Shown: positions 16,695 through 24,548 of the stretch, one piece after another | Position numbering within the stretch: position 1 is the stretch's first letter | Layout: every line of letters starts with the position of its first letter | Assembly: GCA_016185395.1 (NCBI GenBank) | Contig: JACPNR010000010.1 | Location: 62,001 to 126,000, forward strand | DNA from: Candidatus Korobacter versatilis | GTDB lineage: Bacteria > Acidobacteriota > Terriglobia > Terriglobales > Acidobacteriaceae | DNA length: 64,000 nt | Direction of reading: 5' to 3' | The notes under the pieces: generated by a model | What the model saw: the letters and a program-made list of their open reading frames with translations, nothing else | The model's database searches: none | What the model was told of the DNA's origin: nothing | Position numbers and translations under genes: made by a program

Positions 16695-17795
16695 TCAGCG
16701 GGCGACGGTTTGTTGTAATTCGTTGGCGGACACTGGAGTCTCCGCGGCGGCTCCGAAGGTATCGCGCAGCGCATCTTCCACGGTGAAACGCATCACGCGG
16801 GTGTAGTCCGCGCCAAGCATCTGCTCGAGGCGCGAGCAATCCATCAGGTACGTCCCCAACATATAGGGCAGGGCTTCGGGCGGGATGCCGGAGATGCCCA
16901 TCTGCCAGAGTAGGCGCAGCACCGCGCGACACAGCGCGCGGCCCGGCAATCGCACCGTCTTTGAGCCGGCAATAGCGGCGGCGCGCGCGATGGTGACCGG
17001 CGCGCCGCGTCCGGCGACGTTGAGGATATTCAAGCCGCGGCGCTCTTCCACATGGTGGAGCAGCCACGCCACCAGGCGGGCCATGTCGTCGACGTGCAGG
17101 AACTGGAAGCGCGCCTCGGGATACTGCTTGCCGAAGGGCAACAGCAACGGCAGGCGCCTGCCTTTGGCGCGCCAGCGTTCCGCGATGCGTCCGCGCCCAG
17201 AGGGCGTGCCGCGCAGCGCGCCGACAAGATAGTTCTGCATGCTCGCGCCGACGAAGATGTGCGGACGCAGCAGATACGTGCTGCAGGCGCCGAGGCGCGG
17301 CGCACGCGCCTGCACCACCACGTCGGCCTCGCGCTTGTGGATGGCGTAGGGCAGAGTGTGTGCGCCGAGCGGGTACTGCTCATCCACGGCGCGCGGCAGG
17401 TCAGGGCCATAGGCAGAGACGCTCGAAGGGAAGATGAAGCGCGCGATGCCGCCGCCCATGCGGTTCACCTCGGCGATGGCTTCCATCACGCGCGCGGTTC
17501 CGGCAACGTTGATCTGCCACATGCGCGGAACGTCGAGCACGCCGGTGCGCACCGGATCGATGACGAACGCCAGATGGATGACCGCGCTGGCGCGCGTGTC
17601 ACGCAGGAGCTCGACCAGGCGTGGGCAGGAAGATTCGTCGCCCAGGTCGATGGCGCGGAAGTCGTGCAGCGCCACGGCGGGCGCGTGCATGTCTACGCCG
17701 ACCACGTCGAAGTCACGCAGCTCGGGCAGCAGGCGGAGTCCCAGGTTCCCCGCGACGCCGGTCACGAGTACGCGCGGCTTTCCAGACTCGGCCAT
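16695..17795 (-). CDS. NAD-dependent epimerase/dehydratase (extended SDR)
   Basis: A 366-residue protein. The Rossmann motif is TGVAGNLGLRLL at residues 12-23, followed by an acidic residue after beta 2 (VGVDMHAP). The catalytic Ser is in PSSVSAYG and the Tyr/Lys pair in YAIHKREAD. It belongs to the nucleotide-sugar epimerase superfamily, but sequence alone does not give the substrate; steroid-type or sugar-type substrates are both possible. It begins two bases after the stop of the parvulin-like gene upstream on the same strand, so the two are co-transcribed. It is convergent with ubiE. Confidence 0.85.
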   Translation of the reverse strand: MAESGKPRVLVTGVAGNLGLRLLPELRDFDVVGVDMHAPAVALHDFRAIDLGDESSCPRLVELLRDTRASAVIHLAFVIDPVRTGVLDVPRMWQINVAGTARVMEAIAEVNRMGGGIARFIFPSSVSAYGPDLPRAVDEQYPLGAHTLPYAIHKREADVVVQARAPRLGACSTYLLRPHIFVGASMQNYLVGALRGTPSGRGRIAERWRAKGRRLPLLLPFGKQYPEARFQFLHVDDMARLVAWLLHHVEERRGLNILNVAGRGAPVTIARAAAIAGSKTVRLPGRALCRAVLRLLWQMGISGIPPEALPYMLGTYLMDCSRLEQMLGADYTRVMRFTVEDALRDTFGAAAETPVSANELQQTVAR

Positions 17796-17797
17796 CG

Positions 17798-19096
17798 TTA
17801 CTTCGGCGCTTCTTCCTTCGGCGGTTCCTGTTTCGGCGGTTCCTGCGTCGCGGGTTCGGTCTTCGGTGGCTCCGCCTGCAGGGTCCCGGCCTGCGGCGCC
17901 GCTTCCTGCTTCGGGGCTTCCGGCTGGGCCTGCGCTGGCGCGGATGGCTGCGGAGCTTCCGAGTCGGGCCTCGCCTCGGGCTTCTGCGCGCCTTCCGGCT
18001 TCGCGAAGTACGCGGGATTCAGCTGCGGCTTGCCCGCCGCGAAGGCCTGGTTGATGGTCTGGTCTTCCTTCTGGTTGCGGAGCGCGCCCTTGATGTCTTC
18101 GCTGACTTCGGCGAGCGGCACGGTGCGGCGGCTCTCCACCTTATAGAAGACATAGGCGGAGGGCTCGTCGATGAGGGCGCTGAATTGCCCGCCCTGGAGC
18201 GCGAAGACCTTTTCCTCGTGCGCGGGCGGGAGCTGTCCGTGATGGATGGCGACGGCAGCGGTGTCGGGCGCGGCGCTGTTGATGTTCGCGACGGTAAAGG
18301 CGTCCTTCTGCAATTTGTCGAAGGCTTCGCCGGTCTTGGCGCGCTCAAGCAGTTTTTCCGAGTACGCTTTGCGCGCGGCGACCTGCTGTTCGTACGGAAC
18401 CTCAGGCGCGGCCGGCGTGGCGGCGGGTTTGGCCGCGGACGGACTGTCTGGAGCCGGCGCCTCGCCGGCCTTCGGCGCGGGCTGGACTTCGGCCTTGTGC
18501 TGCGGCTTGGGGATGACGATGCGGCGGATGGTCGGCTCTTCGAATTCGGACTTGTGCGAGTTGTAGTAGGCCTCGACCTCGGCCTGCGGGACGTTGGCGA
18601 ACTGCTTCTGGAAGTGGCGATGCAAGGCTTCGCCGAGCGCTGCGACGCGTCCCATCCAGATGGCCTCAACGACGGCAGGGTCCTGATCGAGCTTGAGCTG
18701 GCGCGCGACGTTGTCGATCACCAGCGCGTGGATGTAGTACTCGGCGAGCTGCGTCTTCTCCGCGGACTGCGCCCGTGGGCCGAGCGTCTCGACCATGCGC
18801 TCGAATTGCGCCTTGGTCACTGCGCGCACGCAAGCGTTGGCCGGCTGTCCCGGACGCGGCGGCACGGCGACGGCGGGGGCGCTGGGGCCGCTGGGCAGCG
18901 CGCACAGGCCGCCGACGAACATCACCGGCGTGTTCGGACCCATGGCGGCATTGTCCGCGGCGGGCTTCTTCCCGGTTGTGCTAGCGGGCGCGCGCTTAGC
19001 GGGTTTCTTGGCCGGCGTGGTCGCGGGCGCGGTCTGCGCGGCGAGCGCGACAGCGGTGAGGGAAGCGAGGACGAGCGTGGCAAACCTGCGTAGCAT
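17798..19096 (-). CDS. Secreted peptidyl-prolyl cis-trans isomerase (parvulin/SurA-like)
   Basis: A 432-residue protein with an N-terminal signal peptide (MLRRFATLVLASLTAVALAAQ). A SurA-type helical region at about residues 70-165 precedes a parvulin-type domain with HHGQLPPAHEEKVFALQGGQFS and EPSAYVFYKVESR. A low-complexity Pro/Ala insert sits in the middle (about 190-235). The last about 75 residues are a Pro/Glu/Gln/Ala tail of PPKxEP units. It should act as an outer-membrane protein chaperone or foldase in the periplasm. The start ATG 19096 has AGGAG seven bases upstream; a much longer open frame upstream is rejected. It is followed by the epimerase gene. Confidence 0.82.
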   Translation of the reverse strand: MLRRFATLVLASLTAVALAAQTAPATTPAKKPAKRAPASTTGKKPAADNAAMGPNTPVMFVGGLCALPSGPSAPAVAVPPRPGQPANACVRAVTKAQFERMVETLGPRAQSAEKTQLAEYYIHALVIDNVARQLKLDQDPAVVEAIWMGRVAALGEALHRHFQKQFANVPQAEVEAYYNSHKSEFEEPTIRRIVIPKPQHKAEVQPAPKAGEAPAPDSPSAAKPAATPAAPEVPYEQQVAARKAYSEKLLERAKTGEAFDKLQKDAFTVANINSAAPDTAAVAIHHGQLPPAHEEKVFALQGGQFSALIDEPSAYVFYKVESRRTVPLAEVSEDIKGALRNQKEDQTINQAFAAGKPQLNPAYFAKPEGAQKPEARPDSEAPQPSAPAQAQPEAPKQEAAPQAGTLQAEPPKTEPATQEPPKQEPPKEEAPK

Positions 19097-19231
19097 CGGG
19101 ATCTCCTGGGTGAAGCTGGTGGAAGCGGGGAGCGGCAACATCCGTGGAACCAAGAATCGTAGCATGGCCGGCGCTGCGGACGTGGTCCCGTACCGCGGAC
19201 GGGATGCCCGCGGGTAAGATGGGGGGACACG

Positions 19232-20671
19232 ATGCCTATCCCGACGACAACTGGCGAGGCGACGCCGGTGGACTCGATGCGCGCCGAGAAGCGCGCGGTG
19301 GCGCAGAACTCCGTTTTCGCTGCCGCTGCCATCACCGCGCTGAAAGTGCTGGTCGGGATATCGACGGGGTCGCTGGGTATCTTGTCGGAGGCCGCGCACT
19401 CTCTGCTCGACCTGGTCGCCGCGGTCATCACGCTGGTGTCGGTGCGGGTCTCGGACAAGCCCGCGGACGCCGACCATCAGTACGGGCACGGCAAGGTCGA
19501 GAACTTTTCCGCGTTCCTCGAGACCGGCCTGCTGCTGCTGACCTGCATTTGGATCCTCTACGAAGCCGGGAAACGCCTCTTCTACCACCACGTGGAGATC
19601 GAGCCGAGCGTGATGGCGTTCGTGGTGATGTTCTCCTCGATCGCGGTGGACTGGTGGCGGTCGCGCGCATTGAAGCGCATTGCGGTGAAATACGACAGCC
19701 AGGCGCTCGAGGCGGACGCGCTGCATTTCTCCACCGACGTTTGGTCGAGCCTGGTGGTGGTGATTGGGTTGACGGTGGTGGCGCTCGGGCGCAAGTACGG
19801 CATCACGTGGGTGCAGGCGGCCGACCCGATCTCCGCGTTGTTCGTCGCCGCCTTCACGCTGTACGTGAGCTCGCGGCTGGCGCGCCAGACGATCGACGCG
19901 CTGCTCGACGCCGCTCCTGCCGGCGTCCGCAACCAGATCGTGGAGGAGGTAGAGGGCGTGCCGGGCGTCCTCGAGGTGGAGGGGGCGCGCATCCGCCGCG
20001 CGGGCAATCGTTTCTTCGCCGATCTGACCGTGGGTCTGAGCCGCAACGTGACTTTCCAGCGCGCCGAGCAGGTGGTGCTCGACGTCACGGCCGCCGTCCA
20101 CCGCGTGCTGCCGGATGCTGATGTGATCGTGCATTCGTCGCCGCGCGCGTCGAAGGGAGAGAACATCTTCGACCGCGTCCGCGGCGTGGCCACGCGCTAC
20201 AACTACAACGTGCACGACGTCAGCGTGCAGGACCTGCGCGGCCGCCTGCACGTGGAACAGCACCTCGAGCTCGACGAGAAGCTCACGCTCAAGCAGGCGC
20301 ACGATGCCGTAACCGAGCTCGAGGGCGAGATCCGCAAAGAAGTGCCGGAGATCAAGACCATCCTGACGCACATCGAGAGCGAGCCGGCGACGATCGAGAC
20401 GGGCGAGGCGAGCGTGCGCGACGCTGCGCTGGTCGCGCGGCTCAAGCGCATCGCGAAGGAGTTCCGCGAGGTCCTGGACATGCACGAGATTGAACTGAAG
20501 ATGGTCCGCGGACGACTGTACGTTTCCTGCCATTGCACGATGGCGGACGACCTGCCGCTCACGCGCGTCCATGACATTTCGACGGAGCTGGAGATCCGCT
20601 TCAAGCAGGAAGCGCCGGAGCTGTTCAAGGTGCTGATTCACACTGAGCCGGAAACGGACGATAGGCGGTGA
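19232..20671 (+). CDS. Cation diffusion facilitator with three cytoplasmic C-terminal domains
   Basis: A 479-residue metal exporter. Residues 25-215 are the six-helix CDF domain with metal-site motifs HSLLDLVAAV and ADALHFSTDVWSS and the HGKVE loop. Usual family length is about 300. Here three ferredoxin-like C-terminal domains follow in tandem (about 225-300, 310-395 and 400-476), each ending in a sequence of the IxVHxxP type: VIVHSSP, ILTHIESEP and VLIHTEPE. A short polar extension precedes the first helix. TAAGAT at 19215-19220 sits 11 bases before the ATG, overlapping a G-rich ribosome-site candidate. OsmC follows after four bases. Confidence 0.9.
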   Translation: MPIPTTTGEATPVDSMRAEKRAVAQNSVFAAAAITALKVLVGISTGSLGILSEAAHSLLDLVAAVITLVSVRVSDKPADADHQYGHGKVENFSAFLETGLLLLTCIWILYEAGKRLFYHHVEIEPSVMAFVVMFSSIAVDWWRSRALKRIAVKYDSQALEADALHFSTDVWSSLVVVIGLTVVALGRKYGITWVQAADPISALFVAAFTLYVSSRLARQTIDALLDAAPAGVRNQIVEEVEGVPGVLEVEGARIRRAGNRFFADLTVGLSRNVTFQRAEQVVLDVTAAVHRVLPDADVIVHSSPRASKGENIFDRVRGVATRYNYNVHDVSVQDLRGRLHVEQHLELDEKLTLKQAHDAVTELEGEIRKEVPEIKTILTHIESEPATIETGEASVRDAALVARLKRIAKEFREVLDMHEIELKMVRGRLYVSCHCTMADDLPLTRVHDISTELEIRFKQEAPELFKVLIHTEPETDDRR

Positions 20672-20675
20672 CGCA

Positions 20676-21089
20676 ATGGTAGAAGCCAAGGCCGTACGGA
20701 TCGGAGTCGAGCTGTTCGCCGTGACCGCCACGTCGGGCCACGCCATCGTGGCCGATGCGGACCGCAAGCGCAACAGCGCGGCAAGCCCGATGGAGCTGGT
20801 GCTGATGGGACTGTGCGCGTGCACGGCGACGGACGTAGACATCGTGCTGCGCAAGAAGCGCGAGCCATTCACCTCGCTCGAGGTCCGCGCCGAGGCGGAG
20901 CGCGCCAAGGACCCGCCGCAGGTCTACACCGCGATCAAGCTCACCTTCACCGTGGGCGGCAAGGTGGGGAAGAAGGCGATGGAAGATGCGGTGCGCTTGT
21001 CGGAGGAGAAGTACTGTTCCGTCTCGGCCATGCTGGAGAAGACGGCGAAGATCTCGAGTGAGATCGTGTATCTCGACGAAGCAAAGTAG
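20676..21089 (+). CDS. OsmC family protein
   Basis: A 137-residue protein with OsmC/Ohr fold motifs: NSAASPMELVLMGLCACTATDVDIVL, carrying the first redox Cys, and a later Cys in EEKYCSVSAML. OsmC/Ohr proteins reduce organic peroxides through such a Cys pair. Both positions are Cys here (codon TGC/TGT), unlike known OsmC-like selenoproteins. It begins four bases after the CDF gene and precedes the selenocysteine glutaredoxin by 51 bases, so a redox or stress context is likely. Confidence 0.85.
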   Translation: MVEAKAVRIGVELFAVTATSGHAIVADADRKRNSAASPMELVLMGLCACTATDVDIVLRKKREPFTSLEVRAEAERAKDPPQVYTAIKLTFTVGGKVGKKAMEDAVRLSEEKYCSVSAMLEKTAKISSEIVYLDEAK

Positions 21090-21093
21090 CGGC

Positions 21094-21125
21094 TGAAAAC
21101 GGATGCAGCCCGCGGCCCGGTTTTG
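21094..21125 (+). terminator. Possible weak terminator between osmC and the glutaredoxin gene
   Basis: AAAACGG near 21097 can pair with CCGGTTTT at 21117-21124 with one bulged base, giving a stem ending in a T-run. It would partly separate osmC from the glutaredoxin gene. Confidence 0.3.
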
Positions 21126-21126
21126 C

Positions 21127-21132
21127 TAGTCT
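21127..21132 (+). promoter_or_regulatory. -10-like TAGTCT before the selenoprotein glutaredoxin
   Basis: TAGTCT ends eight bases before the ATG at 21141. There is no Shine-Dalgarno sequence, the same spacing as at the other proposed leaderless genes here. Confidence 0.3.
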
Positions 21133-21140
21133 CAATACGC

Positions 21141-21380
21141 ATGACGTCGAAGAAAATCATCCTGTTCTCGCAGCCCGGTTGACCGCCGTGCCACACGGCG
21201 CAGGCCTACCTTTCGGAGAAAGGTGTCGAGTACACGCTGAAGGATGTGAGCCGCGACCAGGCGGCGGTGTTCGAGCTAGTGCGCACGTATAACAGCCGCA
21301 GCACGCCGACCTTCGTGGTCGGTGATCAGGTCGTGATCGGATTCGACCGGGAGAGACTTGAGCAGCTCCTCGCAGAGTAA
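21141..21380 (+). CDS. Selenocysteine-containing glutaredoxin (UGA read as Sec)
   Basis: The frame begins MTSKKIILFSQPG, meets TGA at 21180-21182, and continues PPCHTAQAYLSEKG through STPTFVVGDQVVIGFDRERL to TAA at 21378. With TGA as selenocysteine this is a complete 79-residue glutaredoxin: the active site is U-P-P-C (Sec14, Cys17), with the conserved TP before a strand and the GFD motif near the C-terminus. The stop sits exactly where the nucleophilic Cys belongs. A hairpin at 21208-21224 fits a bacterial SECIS. Standard gene callers would miss or split this gene. The DMT transporter overlaps its end by 23 bases. A one-base mutation of TGC or TGT to TGA is the alternative explanation. Confidence 0.8.
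21208..21224 (+). promoter_or_regulatory. Candidate bacterial SECIS hairpin
   Basis: ACCTTTC (21208-21214) pairs perfectly with GAAAGGT (21218-21224) around loop GGA. The first loop base is G, 33 bases after the last base of the UGA codon. As I recall the published rules for bacterial SECIS elements, the conserved loop G lies 16-37 bases after UGA at the top of a short stem, so the fit is good. A second hairpin (CGCCGT/ACGGCG, 21184-21200) lies between UGA and this stem. Confidence 0.6.
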
Positions 21381-22323
21381 GACGGCCGCGAGCACATCGA
21401 GCGCGCTGCGCGGCTACCTCTATATCGCCGCGGCCACGTTCTTCTGGGGACTCTCCGCCACGCTCGGCAAGCTGGCGTTCAACGGCGGATTGGTCACCGG
21501 CGCGACGCCGCTTGGTCCGCTGATCCTGGCGCAGACGCGGACCACGTTCACGCTGCTGCTGCTGTTTCCACTGTTGCGGATGATGGGGAAGCGCGCGCCG
21601 GAACACGTCGCGCGGCGCGATGTGGTGCTGGCGCTTACCGTGGGGATGTTCGGCATCGCCGGCTCGAACTACTTCTACTACCTCGCCATCCAGAAGACCA
21701 CGGTCGCTACGGCCATCATCCTGCAATATACCGCGCCGGTCTGGGTGCTGCTGTACATGGTCGCGAGAGGATTGCAGCGGCCGACATGGCAGCGGCTCGC
21801 GGGAGTCGCAATGGCGGTGGCGGGCGCGGCACTGGCCATCGGCGTGTTCCAGAGCGGAGGCGTGAAGCTGAACTCTCTCGGCGTGTTCGCGGCGCTCATG
21901 GCGGCGCTCACGTTCTCGTTCTACAACGTGATGGGACACCACCTGGTGGGACGCTTTGACCGCTGGTACGTCGTGCTGTACGCCATGGCCGGTGCGTCGC
22001 TGCTGTGGATCGTATTGAATCCGCCGTGGAAGATATGGGCGGCGCATTACACCGCCAGCCAGTGGCTGTTCCTCTTCGTGTTTGCGTGTCTCTCGATGCT
22101 GGTGCCGTATCTGCTCTACTTTGCCGGACTCGAGCACCTTGACGCTACGCGCGCCATCGTAGTGAGTTGCCTCGAGCCGGTGTTCGCCATCGGATTCGCG
22201 TGGGCGTTCCTGCACGAAGGCATCACGGCGCTGCAAGTGGTGGGGATGGTGGTGGTGATCACCGCGACCGTGATCGTGCAGTTGACCGATACGGGAACGC
22301 AGAAGCTCACGCCCGACGATTAG
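21358..22323 (+). CDS. EamA/DMT superfamily transporter
   Basis: A 321-residue membrane protein with ten hydrophobic segments arranged as two EamA repeats (about residues 18-150 and 170-300). Motifs include TFFWGLSATLGKLAF in helix 1 and the end-of-repeat YLAIQKTTVATAIILQYTAPVWV, and EPVFAIGFAWAFLHE in the second repeat. The family exports amino acids, metabolites or nucleotide sugars; the substrate is not evident. The TTG start at 21358 is supported by GGGAG four bases upstream, inside the glutaredoxin gene, so translation is coupled to it. Confidence 0.88.
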   Translation: MSSSSQSKTAASTSSALRGYLYIAAATFFWGLSATLGKLAFNGGLVTGATPLGPLILAQTRTTFTLLLLFPLLRMMGKRAPEHVARRDVVLALTVGMFGIAGSNYFYYLAIQKTTVATAIILQYTAPVWVLLYMVARGLQRPTWQRLAGVAMAVAGAALAIGVFQSGGVKLNSLGVFAALMAALTFSFYNVMGHHLVGRFDRWYVVLYAMAGASLLWIVLNPPWKIWAAHYTASQWLFLFVFACLSMLVPYLLYFAGLEHLDATRAIVVSCLEPVFAIGFAWAFLHEGITALQVVGMVVVITATVIVQLTDTGTQKLTPDD

Positions 22324-22326
22324 CGG

Positions 22327-23577
22327 TTAGTCGAGTTGCTTGCCTTTGGTCTCGGGGAGTTGCGTGGCGACGAGTGTCGCGAGGAAGAAGGACGCGGCGC
22401 AGAGCAGGAACGCGCCGCCCAGGCCTTTCGACTGCGCTGCCCATCCGATGACGAACGGCGAGATCGCGCTCATGGTGCGCGCGCCGTTGTAAGTGAAGCC
22501 CAGCGCGCGGGCGCGGACGGCAGTCGGGAACATCTCCGCGCCGATGATGCCGGAGCCGGAGAAGAACCCGGTGCCGAAGAAGGCGATGGGCGTGCCCAGC
22601 ACCAGCAGCAGCCAGAAGTTGTGCGCCATGGCGTAGAGCGGCACGAGCAGCGCGGCCATCAGCGTATAGAGGATGAAGCTGCGGCGGCGGCCGATCCAGT
22701 CCGCTACCCATCCGAAGCTCGCGTAACCCGGCAACATGCCGGTGAGGTTCAACACGACGAGCAGCACGGTCTTCTGCGCTTCGGAGAAGCCGAGGCCGCC
22801 GCGGTCGGGCGGGAGCGTGAAATACGCCGGCACCCAGGTGAAGAGGCCCCACCATCCGAACATGCCGAAGAAATTGAGGAAGAGCAACGCCAGCGTCCTT
22901 GGCCCGTATTCGCCGTGGAAGAGCTGCGCGAAAGTGACGTCGGGCTTGAGCTTGATGACGCCGGAGGCTTTCTGCTCCTGCCACATCTTCGACTCGGGCA
23001 CGTCGCGTCGTATCCAGAGGATGACGAGCGCGGGCAGCACGCCGACGAAGAACACCGCGCGCCATTGGAATCGCAACATCACCGCCCAGACGACGAGCGC
23101 TGCGATGGCGAAACCGATGGCCCATGAACTTTGTACGATGGAGAGGGCTTTCGCGCGCAGCGACGTCGGCCAGGTTTCCGCAACGAGCGTGGCGCCGGTG
23201 TTCCACTCGCCGCCCATGCCCAGTCCGAGGATGAAGCGGAAGACGGCGAGCATGAGCACGGACTGCGAGAGGCCCGAAGCGAACGAGCAGACGGAATAAG
23301 TAAGGATGCTGAGCATCAGGGCGCGCTTGCGTCCGATGCGGTCGGCGACGAAGCCGAACATCAGTCCGCCGATGCCCGATGCCACGAGCGTGAGCGTGTT
23401 GAGCAGCCCGGCTTGTTTCTGCGTCATGCCGAGGTCGCGCATCACGTGCACGAGCACGAGCGAGTAGAGCATGACGTCGAACGCATCGAGCATCCAGCCG
23501 AGCGCCGCGGCGATGAGCGTGCGCCGCTGGTCGCGCGTGGAATGGGAGAAGGTTAACGGGAGTGGGGCCGCGGACAT
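22327..23577 (-). CDS. MFS transporter (aromatic acid/sugar symporter type)
   Basis: A 416-residue protein with 12 membrane segments. Family motifs: GWMLDAFDVMLYSLVL in helix 1, the loop 2-3 signature GFVADRIGRKRAL, and LGLGMGGEWNTGATLVAE in helix 4, characteristic of the metabolite:H+ and aromatic-acid:H+ branches. The second-half loop WVADWIGRRRSF repeats the signature. The substrate is unknown, probably an organic acid. A perfect TATAAT on the minus strand lies eight bases before the ATG. The gene is convergent with the DMT transporter. Confidence 0.88.
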   Translation of the reverse strand: MSAAPLPLTFSHSTRDQRRTLIAAALGWMLDAFDVMLYSLVLVHVMRDLGMTQKQAGLLNTLTLVASGIGGLMFGFVADRIGRKRALMLSILTYSVCSFASGLSQSVLMLAVFRFILGLGMGGEWNTGATLVAETWPTSLRAKALSIVQSSWAIGFAIAALVVWAVMLRFQWRAVFFVGVLPALVILWIRRDVPESKMWQEQKASGVIKLKPDVTFAQLFHGEYGPRTLALLFLNFFGMFGWWGLFTWVPAYFTLPPDRGGLGFSEAQKTVLLVVLNLTGMLPGYASFGWVADWIGRRRSFILYTLMAALLVPLYAMAHNFWLLLVLGTPIAFFGTGFFSGSGIIGAEMFPTAVRARALGFTYNGARTMSAISPFVIGWAAQSKGLGGAFLLCAASFFLATLVATQLPETKGKQLD

Positions 23578-23585
23578 GGAGCGGG

Positions 23586-23591
23586 ATTATA
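23586..23591 (-). promoter_or_regulatory. TATAAT box before the MFS gene, leaderless spacing
   Basis: A perfect TATAAT on the minus strand ends eight bases before the start codon. No ribosome-binding sequence fits between them; this is the clearest leaderless candidate of the window. Confidence 0.55.
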
Positions 23592-23600
23592 TGCGACGCA

Positions 23601-24545
23601 TCAGCGGCCGTCCCCGAGCAGGCGGAAGTAGCGCCGGGCGCGGTTGACGTCGCGGCCGATCTGGTCGCGCAGCGCGTCCACGGAAGGGAACTTGATCTCG
23701 TCGCGCAGACGCCGCAGGAAGCAGAGCTCGACGCGCGTCTCGGCGAGAACGTCGATGGGATGGAAGTTCAGCAGGTGCGTCTCGATGGCGAAGGAATCCG
23801 CTCCGAAAGTCGGGCGATTGCCGACGTTAGTCACCGAATCGAACAGCTCATCGCCCACGCGCGTGCGCGTGATGTACACGCCGTCTTTCGGGACCAGCTC
23901 GTCGTAGCGCGCGAGGTTGATGGTGGGCACGGTGTACTTGTGACCGTAACCGCGGCCGCGGCCCGGCGTGGAGATGACGCTGAAGACGCGGCCGAGGAGG
24001 CGGCGGGCGCGGCCGACCTGGCCTTCGCGTAGCAGCTCGCGGATGCGCGAACTGGAGACCACGTCGCCCCCGGTCCGTAGCTCGGGATAGACGACCACGT
24101 CGTATCCGGCGGCCTGGCCGAACTGCTTGAGCTTCTGGACGTTGCCTTCCGCCTTGTGACCGAAGTGGAAACTCTCACCTTCATGTACTTCTTTAGCTTT
24201 CAGCCGCTTGCCCAGGAGTTCAGTGGCGAAGTCGCTTGGCGTCGTGAGCGATAGGTCGCGGGTGAAGGGCAGCACCAGCACGGCGTCGAGGCCCGTCAGC
24301 TCCAGCAGCTTCAGCTTTTCCGGCAGCAGCGTGAGGAGTTTCGGTGCGACGTCGGGACGCAGCACGCGCATGGGATGGGGGTCGAAGGTCACCGCCATCG
24401 CCTTCGCGCCGACCTTCTTCGCGCGCGCAACTACTTCCTTCAGGACGAGCTGATGCGCGCGATGGACTCCGTCAAAGTTGCCGACCGAGAGAACGGTCGG
24501 TCCGAAGCTAGCGGGGACATCGTCGAGTTTGCGGAAAAGCTGCAT
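23601..24545 (-). CDS. ribF: Bifunctional riboflavin kinase/FAD synthetase
   Basis: A 314-residue protein. The N-terminal nucleotidyltransferase domain carries SVGNFDGVHRAHQ, TFDPHPMRVL and SSSRIRELLREGQV. The C-terminal riboflavin kinase domain carries GRGRGYGHKYTVPTINL, with the conserved PTIN, and TNVGNRPTFG followed by ETHLL. It makes FMN and then FAD. Last gene of the minus-strand run ygfZ, DUF1844, MBL, ribF; it starts three bases after the MBL stop. No FMN riboswitch is possible in that gap. Confidence 0.95.
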   Translation of the reverse strand: MQLFRKLDDVPASFGPTVLSVGNFDGVHRAHQLVLKEVVARAKKVGAKAMAVTFDPHPMRVLRPDVAPKLLTLLPEKLKLLELTGLDAVLVLPFTRDLSLTTPSDFATELLGKRLKAKEVHEGESFHFGHKAEGNVQKLKQFGQAAGYDVVVYPELRTGGDVVSSSRIRELLREGQVGRARRLLGRVFSVISTPGRGRGYGHKYTVPTINLARYDELVPKDGVYITRTRVGDELFDSVTNVGNRPTFGADSFAIETHLLNFHPIDVLAETRVELCFLRRLRDEIKFPSVDALRDQIGRDVNRARRYFRLLGDGR

Positions 24546-24548
24546 GCG

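Noticed and set aside
17798..20908. A 1036-codon open frame on the minus strand
   Set aside because: Only the part up to 19096 encodes the parvulin with its signal peptide. The rest is antisense to the CDF gene and lacks any motif; high GC keeps the frame open by chance.
21180..21182. Glutaredoxin as a plain pseudogene
   Set aside because: The only stop is at the catalytic residue, the rest of the frame is intact, and a fitting hairpin follows. Mutation or sequence error remains possible but is less likely.
21184..21200. The CGCCGT/ACGGCG hairpin as the SECIS itself
   Set aside because: Its loop begins only about eight bases after UGA, closer than the accepted range. The stem at 21208-21224 fits better.
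24546..24548. FMN riboswitch before ribF
   Set aside because: The gap to the upstream gene is three bases; ribF is internal to an operon.
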